Source: Nocardia caishijiensis NBRC 108228
GTDB lineage: Bacteria; Actinomycetota; Actinomycetes; Mycobacteriales; Mycobacteriaceae
Reading direction: 5' to 3'
Assembly: GCF_001612825.1 (NCBI RefSeq)
Contig: NZ_BDBE01000034.1
Location: forward strand, 1-64,000
DNA length: 64,000 nt
A program made the position numbers and the translations under genes. The notes below the pieces were generated by a model, which saw only the letters and a program-made list of their open reading frames with translations, had not been told where the DNA came from and searched no databases. This document shows positions 57,507 through 64,000 of the stretch, in pieces; position 1 is the first letter of the stretch, and each line of letters starts with the position of its first letter.

Positions 57507-60500
57507 TTGTTCGTCTCCGGTGATCGGGTGATCGGTGCTGTCGGCGATCTCGTGCGCGCGGCGGACTGCGAGTTCGCGCTGCTGCGCGGGGTCGACGCCG
57601 CCCTCGGCAACCTCCCCGGCACCCGAGACGCCGCCGCGGATCTGGTGCGCGCCGTCGACGTTTCCCCGGAGTTGCTGCGGCACTTCGGGGACGGGTTGAT
57701 CCACATCCCCACCCCCGATCCCGTCGACGCCACCACTCTCAGCGAAGCCGCCGCACGCACCACCGACGCCCTGCGTGCCGGTGCCGAGGCGATCGCCGGT
57801 GCGGTCTTCTTCGACGGTCGATTCGTCTGCCAGGCAGACCTTCTCGTGCGCGACGGTGCGCGGTACGTGGTGCACAGTGCCGTCGCACCTGCGCGAGTGG
57901 GGTTTCCGCGCGAGGCGCCTCAGCATGATGCCGGGGCGTCGGGAGTCGGCCTGCCCAGTCGATCTCGCCGAGATGACACGCTGGACAGCGGCGTGGACGG
58001 CGAGGCGTGCCGGGGCTCGAGTGGTGAGGTCGCCCCCGTCGGCAGCGATGGGGGAGACAACGAATCGCGCGTCGGCTGTGCGGGCGGGTTCGGTGGCGCA
58101 CGTGCCGAGTCGCCCCGGGACCGGGGCCTCGGGGCGGAAGCCGGTCGTGATGAACCGGGTCCGCTTGTCGAGTCCGGTTCTGGTGTCGCGGGTTTCGATG
58201 CTGACGACCATCGGGTGTTGCGGCGTGAACTCGCGGCGGGGCGGACGCCGTTCGAGCGGGTTTCGGCGTCGGTGCGGTCGGTTGGGGTCGATCCGGTTCG
58301 GCTGGAGCTGTGTGCTCGGGTCGAAGTAGCCGCGTGCGTCGAGGCATTGGCGGCGGCCGGGGTGGATGTCGACCCGGTGGCGCGAATTTCGACGCCGACC
58401 GGTGAACGTGGCGTGGTCGCAGCGGAACTCGAGCCGATCTACCGGGCGCGGCGGGCGCGGGTGGAACACGTCGTCGAGGAGAAGCTCACCGAATTGCTGC
58501 CCGTGCAGTGGGGTGACCCGCGCTACTTGGCGTGTGGGCAGTGCCCGACGTGCCGTGCGGCGGCCGCGACCGCACGGGACTTGCTGCTGGTAGCGGGGAT
58601 TCGGCCCACCCAGCGGGCCCGGCTGCGCGAAGCGGGCGTGCTCACCATCGACCGACTCGCCGCCACCACCGTTCCCGTCCCCGGCCTCGCCCCGCGCACC
58701 GTCACCGAACTGCGCCGCCAAGCCGACATCCAGCTCACCCGCGAGCGCACGGCCACCCCCACCTTCGCTCTGCGCGATGCCACCGCCCTCGGCGCCCTCC
58801 CCACCCCTCGGCCCGGCGACCTGGCCCTGCTCATCGACCTGGACCGCCGGGGAACCATCACCTCGGTAGAACTCGCCGACGCGACAACCACTGTCTTCCG
58901 CCCGGACCCCTCGCCGATCGCGTCGACCGACCCGCGCGACGCGCAGGCCAGCGACTACGGAACATTCGGGAGGAACGGCTGGCCCGACTCCCACGAGGGT
59001 TTTCCGACGGGCGCCGGAGGGCTCGGAACTTCAGCGACGGGCGGCGGTCTCGGCCCGTCCACCCAGGGCGGGTACGGCCCGGATGTGCTCGAGGAACTGC
59101 TCGACATCATCGGTGAGTATCGGGCGCTGGATCCGGATGCGCGGGTCTATCACTACGGGTCGGCGGTTCGGACCGCCCTGCTGGACTGGTCGGGGCGGTT
59201 CGGTGTTGGAGCCGATCAGCTCGACGAACTGCTCGCCGACGGGGCACTGGTCGACCTGGCACCCGTAGTGCGCACCGCATTGCTGATCGGTGAGCAGTCC
59301 TACGACGTGGCCGGATTGGCCGCCCTGGTGCCCGGCGCACATGGTCGTGCGGCCACCGTGCTGGGGATCCGGGACTGGTTGCTCGAGCGGGCGGCCGATG
59401 CGGGGATCGAGGTGCCCGGCCCACGGTTCGCGGTGGCCGAGACCGACATTCCGCCGTCGTTACGGACGGGTTCGCTGGAGGCAGCACTGGCCGAATTCGC
59501 CGTCGACGCCCATGGCGACGCGGCGAGGGCGGCCGCGCTCACGGCCGCGGTGCTCGGCTACCACCGGCGCGAACGGCAGCCGAGATGGTGGGCCCACATC
59601 GACCGGCTCGGGCACCCGGTGGGCGAGTGGGCCGACGCACCGGGCGTGCTGGTCGCCGAGTGGGGCACCGTCGACACCAAATGGCACCGCACACCCCAGC
59701 TGCCGACGATGCGCCGCTACCTCACCCTCACCGGCCGCCTCGGCACCGGCGCCACCCTGACCCCCGGCACCCAGATGGTCACCATCTACGACGGCGCGGC
59801 CGCGGCGGGCATGACCCAGACGCTCGGTCGGCGCGCCACCGCGACGGCCACCGTGCTCGGCTGCGCGGTCGACGCCGATTTCGACGACACCGTGCGCCTG
59901 GAGGAACTGCTCCCGGCGGGCTGCCCGCCCTACGACGACCTGCCCGCCGCCATCGCCCCTGGCCCGCCCGACGGCGAAGCCGATCTCGAGGCGGCCCTGG
60001 AAGCCACCGCCCAGGACCTCCTGGTGACGTTGCCGTCGGTGCCCGCCAATGCCGTCTACGACCTGCTGCTGCGTCGCGGGCCCCGCCTGCGCGACGGCGC
60101 GCCGCTACCCCGGCCCGAAAGCGACATCACGCAGGCCGTCGTCCAGGCGACCGCCGCGCTCGACGCCTCCTACCTGGCGGTGCACGGCCCGCCGGGCACC
60201 GGCAAGACCGCGACGACGGGCCGCGCCATCGAGCGCCTGGTCACCCGGCACCGCTGGCGGATCGGGGTGGTCGCCCGCTCGCACGAGGTGATCGAGCGGA
60301 TCTTCGACGCGGTCGTGGAGGCCGGGTTGCTGCCCGAACTCGTCGCGAAGAAGGACGTGGCGTCGGTTGGCCGCGAATGGTCGGCGATCGAGGCCGGTCG
60401 GTATCCCCGATTCCTCGACAACGCCGTGAACGGGTGCGTGATCGGTGGCACCACCGCCGATTTCGTGGACGAGACACTCGTCGCCCCCGGTTCGCTCGAC

Positions 60501-61289
60501 CTGTTGGTGATCGCCGACGCGGGTGAATGCTCGCTGGCCGACACGGCCGCCGTCGCGGTGAGCGCGCGCAACCTGCTGCTCGTCGGTGATCCCGAGCCCG
60601 CGCTCGCCCAGGCCGAACACCCCGAGCCGATTCATGTTTCGGCCCTCGAGTGGCTGTGCGACGGCGCGGCCACCTTGCCGCCGGAGTACGGCTACTTCCT
60701 CGACCGCACCTGGCGGATGCACCCCGCGGTGTGCGCGCCGGTGTCGGTGAGCTGCTACGACGGCAAGCTCACGGCGGTCGAGGCCGTCACCCGCGCCCGC
60801 GATCTCGCCGGGATCGCGCCCGGGGTGAATACGGTGTTCGTCGAACATCGTGGCAGCGCGACCGAATCCGACGCCGAGGCCCGCGAGGTGGTGCGCCGCG
60901 TGCGCGCCCTGCTCGGCGAAACCTGGACCTCCGGTGCGCGCACCCGCAAACTGCACCCGCACGACGTCTTCGTGGTCGCCCCTTACGCCGCGCAGGTGGC
61001 GCGCATCCGAACCCTGCTGGCGCGCGCCAAGATCGAGGACGTCCTCGTCGGCACCCCCGACCGTTTCCGGGGTCGTGAAGCCGCCGTGGTCGTGCTGTCG
61101 ATGACCACCTCCACCCCCGACGACGCTCCCTTCGGTATGCGCGCACTCCTCTCGCGCACCGTCATCCACGCCACCCTGTGCCGTGCCATGTGGAAAGCGA
61201 TCATCATCCGCTCGCCGCTGCTCACCGAGTACCTGCCGGACACCCCGGAAGAACTCACCGCCCTGCGCGGCTTCCTCCAGCTCGGTTGA
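57507..61289 (+). CDS. TM0106-type RecB-like nuclease/superfamily I helicase fusion with degraded motifs
   Basis: A 1,260-residue relative of Rv1251c. The N-terminus (FVSGDRVIGAVGDLVRAADC) and a zinc-like cluster CGQCPTC are family features. The RecB nuclease region keeps CQADLLV but the following VVDTK-type strand reads RYVVHSAVAP, then a low-complexity insert of about 95 residues. The helicase has Walker A GPPGTGKT, but Walker B reads VIADAGEC where DEAxQ is usual, and motif VI is altered (RTVIHATLCRAMWKA). RMHPAVCAPVS is intact. A TTG at 57507 after GGAGGG is the best start; homologues begin there. Confidence 0.82.
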   Translation: MFVSGDRVIGAVGDLVRAADCEFALLRGVDAALGNLPGTRDAAADLVRAVDVSPELLRHFGDGLIHIPTPDPVDATTLSEAAARTTDALRAGAEAIAGAVFFDGRFVCQADLLVRDGARYVVHSAVAPARVGFPREAPQHDAGASGVGLPSRSRRDDTLDSGVDGEACRGSSGEVAPVGSDGGDNESRVGCAGGFGGARAESPRDRGLGAEAGRDEPGPLVESGSGVAGFDADDHRVLRRELAAGRTPFERVSASVRSVGVDPVRLELCARVEVAACVEALAAAGVDVDPVARISTPTGERGVVAAELEPIYRARRARVEHVVEEKLTELLPVQWGDPRYLACGQCPTCRAAAATARDLLLVAGIRPTQRARLREAGVLTIDRLAATTVPVPGLAPRTVTELRRQADIQLTRERTATPTFALRDATALGALPTPRPGDLALLIDLDRRGTITSVELADATTTVFRPDPSPIASTDPRDAQASDYGTFGRNGWPDSHEGFPTGAGGLGTSATGGGLGPSTQGGYGPDVLEELLDIIGEYRALDPDARVYHYGSAVRTALLDWSGRFGVGADQLDELLADGALVDLAPVVRTALLIGEQSYDVAGLAALVPGAHGRAATVLGIRDWLLERAADAGIEVPGPRFAVAETDIPPSLRTGSLEAALAEFAVDAHGDAARAAALTAAVLGYHRRERQPRWWAHIDRLGHPVGEWADAPGVLVAEWGTVDTKWHRTPQLPTMRRYLTLTGRLGTGATLTPGTQMVTIYDGAAAAGMTQTLGRRATATATVLGCAVDADFDDTVRLEELLPAGCPPYDDLPAAIAPGPPDGEADLEAALEATAQDLLVTLPSVPANAVYDLLLRRGPRLRDGAPLPRPESDITQAVVQATAALDASYLAVHGPPGTGKTATTGRAIERLVTRHRWRIGVVARSHEVIERIFDAVVEAGLLPELVAKKDVASVGREWSAIEAGRYPRFLDNAVNGCVIGGTTADFVDETLVAPGSLDLLVIADAGECSLADTAAVAVSARNLLLVGDPEPALAQAEHPEPIHVSALEWLCDGAATLPPEYGYFLDRTWRMHPAVCAPVSVSCYDGKLTAVEAVTRARDLAGIAPGVNTVFVEHRGSATESDAEAREVVRRVRALLGETWTSGARTRKLHPHDVFVVAPYAAQVARIRTLLARAKIEDVLVGTPDRFRGREAAVVVLSMTTSTPDDAPFGMRALLSRTVIHATLCRAMWKAIIIRSPLLTEYLPDTPEELTALRGFLQLG

Positions 61290-61498
61290 AACACTCGGCG
61301 GCCCACCACCCGTCGCGCGGCGCAGCCGCCCGCGCTCGATCGACAACTCGCCCCACGAGCTGTGATGGTGCTACGCCTCGATCCGATGCCGCCCACCAAC
61401 TCCGACCGATTCACCGCCTGACCCTATGAACCCGGCAGCCGCATGGACCCGCACCGGGGTGATCTCGTCGTCACAGGTGCTGGCCTGAGCGCTGCGGC

Positions 61499-62203
61499 TC
61501 AAGCGGCACGCAACAGCCGCCGCAGCCAGTCGGCGGTGGTGTCCGGTGTCGCCGGGGCGACCGACACCTGGTGGCCGGAGTGGATCAGGTACCGGCCGTC
61601 GCCGGTGACGTCGATCCAGGACAGGACGCCCGTGGCAGGTTCGTCGGCGCCAGGCGCGACGAGAATCTGGCCGATGCCGGTGCGCGGGCGTTGGAGGAGT
61701 TTGCGGATACGGGCAGCGTCGGAGGGGCCCGCGACGGGGACGGTGACCAGGTCGCGGCTGTCCTCGCGCACGCGCGCCGCCGGTGCGGCGATCCGCGGAC
61801 CGGTACCGACCGGTTGGCGCGGCATCCGGGAAAAGACCTGGGGCGCGAAGCGTTTCGTCGCACCGACCTGAACGTGCAGGTCTCCACCTCGGTCGGCAGC
61901 GGTGCCGGGCGACTGCACGGCGAGTACCGCCACGTCCCCCGCGACGGCGCCGAGCATGCGCACGGGCGCGGGCGCGTGCCCGCTCACCTCCACCCGGATC
62001 TCGGGTTTGGCCAGCACCCGCAGCGCCGCCGAGAGGTCGGGGTCGAGGGTGCGGGCGCACCACGCGTCGAGTGCCGGTTGCGCGGCCGCCCGCTCGGCGG
62101 TGTCGCGGGCGGACGCGCGAACGGCGAGCGGATACGGGATCCGGTCGCCGTCGGTACGCGCCCAGGCCAGCGCGAACTGGTCGGGCGTGAGGTGCCAGTT
62201 CAC
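61499..62203 (-). CDS. EspG-family ESX secretion chaperone
   Basis: A 234-residue protein of the EspG family, which binds PE-PPE-type substrates in the cytosol and hands them to a type VII (ESX) secretion machine. WHLTPDQFALAWAR at the start and TGVLSWIDVTGDGRYLIHSG near the end are typical. The GTG at 62203 overlaps the stop of the PPE-like gene (GTGA), which supports a joint function and decides the start. No ESX core genes are within the window. Confidence 0.88.
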   Translation of the reverse strand: MNWHLTPDQFALAWARTDGDRIPYPLAVRASARDTAERAAAQPALDAWCARTLDPDLSAALRVLAKPEIRVEVSGHAPAPVRMLGAVAGDVAVLAVQSPGTAADRGGDLHVQVGATKRFAPQVFSRMPRQPVGTGPRIAAPAARVREDSRDLVTVPVAGPSDAARIRKLLQRPRTGIGQILVAPGADEPATGVLSWIDVTGDGRYLIHSGHQVSVAPATPDTTADWLRRLLRAA

Positions 62204-63510
62204 TCGTGCTCGGTCCACTCTCCGAGCACGGCGGGACTGGTCGGTTCCAGCTTCCCGATCAGCGGGTTCACCTCGTCGGCGGGTTCGAGGAAGGTGGGTT
62301 CCTCCTCGAGGAAACGCAGGAAATCGTCGTCGTCGTCCTCGATCTCGGGCTGAACGGGTTGGCGTGGACCACCGGGAGCGCGGCTGTGGTCCGCCGCGAC
62401 CATCGCCCCACCCATGAGTCCGCCGATCGCACCCGCACTCATCCCGGCAGCCGCTTCACCACCGGCGACCGTCGCGTCGTGCCGCCCGTCCTCCGACGTC
62501 GCCGAACGGGTAGCGGGAGAAGCCGATTCGCCGAGCGAAGCCGCCTGGGTCGCCGGTGACCCGGCGGCGGCCCGCGATGTCTTCGCCCGTTTCGCGGTCC
62601 GCCCGGGCCCGGCGAGGGCAGCGGCACCCGCCACCGGGTTCGCGCTGCCTGCCGAGGTGCTCGACCCGCCGACCGCGCCGGACACCGCGCTCGACCCGCC
62701 CGATCCGGACACCGCCGCCGGTGCGACCGCTGCCGAACCGCCCGTGAACAGGGAGGTGCTCGCCGACGAGGTGCTCACACCGGCCGCCGAAACCACTCCT
62801 GGACCACCGGCGGCGACTGCGCCCGCCGCTCCGCCCGGAACGGGGTGTGCCGCCGCACCGGTGACCTCGACATCGGAATTCACACCGGAAATCGCCGCGC
62901 CCACCGCCGACGGCGCCGCCCCGAGCGCGACCCCAGGGGCCACTTCGGTTGTCCCCGCATCCATCCCGCCGAAAGCGGGCACTCCCGACCCGGTGGGCAC
63001 GAAGGCACCCGCGTAGATCGTCTCCATCGCCCGCACCGCGTCCAGCCGCGCGTTCTCGGCTTCCCGCGAGATCGTGGCGTTGTCGGTGGCCCGCTTCGGA
63101 TCGAGCAGCGCGGCGTCCGGATCAGGCTGCGCCGCAGCCGGTTCGGTGACAGCGGCGCGAATCGACTCCGCCGCGTCACCCGCCTGGCACAGCCGAACCC
63201 CGACGGCCGTCAACACATCCGAGATCTGGCGACCCGCCTGCTCGAACGTGCGAAGCGCGTCGACCGCCGACTGCGCCGAGGACCCACGCCATCCGTCGGC
63301 GATCGCCGCCCGGATCTCGGCGTGCGCGTTGTCGACCTCGTCACCCACCGCCGTGGCCGCCGCCAGATACAGCTGACCACCACTGCTCAACGCCGCCGGG
63401 TCGAGTTCCTGTACCGCCGTGTGGATTTCGGAATGCGACAAGCTGTCGAACACCTCGACGACGGCCACGTAGTCCGGGTCGGTCCCCGGTGCGTCGGAAA
63501 TGCTACGCAT
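62200..63510 (-). CDS. PPE/WXG-like ESX substrate with long low-complexity and acidic tail
   Basis: A 436-residue protein. Residues 10-150 are helical with W74-R75-G76 at the turn of a WXG-type hairpin (ADGWRGSSAQ). From about 170 it becomes Ala/Gly/Ser-rich, and the last 60 residues are acidic (EIEDDDDDFLRFLEEEPTFLEP). Such a plan is seen in ESX-exported PPE-like proteins of nocardiae. The ATG at 63510 lies 8 nt inside the previous gene; a GTG at 63519 is possible. Confidence 0.82.
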   Translation of the reverse strand: MRSISDAPGTDPDYVAVVEVFDSLSHSEIHTAVQELDPAALSSGGQLYLAAATAVGDEVDNAHAEIRAAIADGWRGSSAQSAVDALRTFEQAGRQISDVLTAVGVRLCQAGDAAESIRAAVTEPAAAQPDPDAALLDPKRATDNATISREAENARLDAVRAMETIYAGAFVPTGSGVPAFGGMDAGTTEVAPGVALGAAPSAVGAAISGVNSDVEVTGAAAHPVPGGAAGAVAAGGPGVVSAAGVSTSSASTSLFTGGSAAVAPAAVSGSGGSSAVSGAVGGSSTSAGSANPVAGAAALAGPGRTAKRAKTSRAAAGSPATQAASLGESASPATRSATSEDGRHDATVAGGEAAAGMSAGAIGGLMGGAMVAADHSRAPGGPRQPVQPEIEDDDDDFLRFLEEEPTFLEPADEVNPLIGKLEPTSPAVLGEWTEHE

Positions 63511-63898
63511 GCCCGGCACCCGTCTCGATCGCGCGGACCGCGCTCGCCATCACCTGATCGCTGTCCTGATACGCGGCACCGGCGGCCCGCAGCACCGCCG
63601 CCAGTTGCCGTGCCGTCGCGGCGTAGGCGCGCAACTGGTCCAAGGCGTCACCGGTCTTGCTCTCGAAACCGGTGCGCAGCGCGGCGCCCGAGGGCAGCCC
63701 ACCGAAACCGGGCAGCGTCGAGGCCTGCGCCAGGGCCTGCACCTGTACGTCGATGGCGGCGGCGAGACGCTCGTAGCGCAGCGCGCACCGTTCGGGGGCG
63801 CCGTCGGCGACGAGCACCCCGTCGACCCACAATCCACCCTCCTCGACGGCCTGACCGAGCGCCGCCGTATTCGGCAGCCCCGCGCGATTCGATTGCAC
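63503..63898 (-). CDS. WXG100/ESX-like small helical protein
   Basis: A 131-residue helical protein of the type VII secretion-associated group. GLWVDGVLV may hold the conserved Trp; LRYERLAAAIDVQVQALAQA, FESKTGDALDQLRAYAAT and AYQDSDQVMAS are the amphipathic helices. It overlaps the PPE-like gene and would be its heterodimer partner. It has a GTG start and the alpha/beta hydrolase gene ends 18 nt upstream. Confidence 0.75.
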   Translation of the reverse strand: MQSNRAGLPNTAALGQAVEEGGLWVDGVLVADGAPERCALRYERLAAAIDVQVQALAQASTLPGFGGLPSGAALRTGFESKTGDALDQLRAYAATARQLAAVLRAAGAAYQDSDQVMASAVRAIETGAGHA

Positions 63899-63916
63899 CG
63901 CTTCCCCCTTCGTCGT

Positions 63917-64000
63917 TCAGCCCGCCGTGGCCAGTACCCACCGCGCGATGTCGTCGGCCACGCGGTCCCGCACCGGTTCGTGCAGCAGGTCGTGACCCGC
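63917..64000 (-). CDS. C-terminal end of an alpha/beta hydrolase (partial)
   Basis: The frame runs off the window; what is visible reads AGHDLLHEPVRDRVADDIAR and WVLATAG before a TGA at 63917-63919. GAGHDLLHEP with its catalytic His is the usual end of monoacylglycerol-lipase-like or lysophospholipase hydrolases. The gene is the first visible member of the secretion cassette's strand and may be part of it. Confidence 0.7.
   Translation of the reverse strand, partial: AGHDLLHEPVRDRVADDIARWVLATAG

Noticed and set aside
1..64000. CRISPR arrays, insertion sequences and prophage genes
   Set aside because: No regularly spaced repeats, transposase, integrase or phage structural genes are seen; the only tandem repeat is the 18-bp unit at 702-755.

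Overview
This is about 64 kb of very GC-rich chromosome from an actinobacterium of the Mycobacteriales, most likely Nocardia or a close relative. The pointers are a fused E2-E1 Kgd protein, a PtpB-like phosphatase, a cutinase, a FadD15-like acyl-CoA synthetase, an EspG/PPE-type secretion cassette, and gene blocks that follow the order I remember from M. tuberculosis H37Rv (Rv1209-Rv1211, Rv1229c-Rv1232c, Rv1234, corA, an LpqZ-like lipoprotein, kgd, Rv1251c, deaD). That synteny is recalled, not searched. Most of the window is core chromosome. I see no rRNA, tRNA, CRISPR array, insertion sequence or phage module.

Layout. 0-6.5 kb: rRNA methyltransferase, DUF3117, TagA, DivIVA-domain protein, Mrp, two tandem lytic transglycosylases and a DUF1003 protein, all on the minus strand. 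6.6-12.3 kb: metal and stress block with a soluble MgtE_N/CBS protein, a CitE-like lyase, a glycine-zipper-like membrane protein, a suppressor-of-fused domain protein, CorA, and a PHP phosphoesterase coupled to a small membrane protein. 12.3-18.5 kb: a FAD protein, NAD(P)-malic enzyme, and an orphan adenine-N6 DNA methylase that carries its own specificity-like domain and overlaps a 70-residue membrane protein, followed by a tiny leaderless ORF and an orphan RHH protein. 18.5-24.9 kb: two divergent ProX-like lipoproteins without a transporter, a frameshifted SMI1/KNR4 gene, a DUF4328 membrane protein, a DHA2 exporter, a Uma2 protein and a cutinase.

25-33.6 kb: a lipid module (Baeyer-Villiger monooxygenase, SDR, HSL-type esterase, then FadD15-like ligase) with a divergent TetR gene and an operator covering both -35 elements, then an XRE-cupin/FAD-reductase pair and a TetR/membrane-protein pair, both with visible operators, and a RelE remnant. 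33.6-38.6 kb: small membrane proteins, a His-rich membrane protein and a receptor Ser/Thr kinase coupled to a second protein resembling its sensor domain. 38.6-48.8 kb: kgd, and upstream of it a tightly overlapping ABC-transporter operon containing a 59-codon small ORF. 48.9-57.4 kb: enoyl-CoA hydratase, a truncated motif-poor adenylating protein behind a Crp-like site, PtpB-like phosphatase, an orphan TetR ligand-domain protein behind an AT-rich region, a fold-III PLP enzyme, phosphoribosyltransferase, nitrilase-family amidase and DeaD helicase. 57.5-64 kb: a 1,260-residue RecB-like nuclease/superfamily I helicase protein with several degraded active-site motifs, then an EspG/PPE-like/WXG-like cassette and the end of an alpha/beta hydrolase.

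The clearest regulatory signal is recurrent: many genes have a TANNNT -10 box 6-8 nt before the start codon, implying leaderless transcripts. The best candidates for something undescribed are the DNA methylase with its coupled membrane peptide, the degenerate nuclease-helicase beside deaD, the EcsC-like/ABC operon with its embedded small ORF, and the split kinase sensor.
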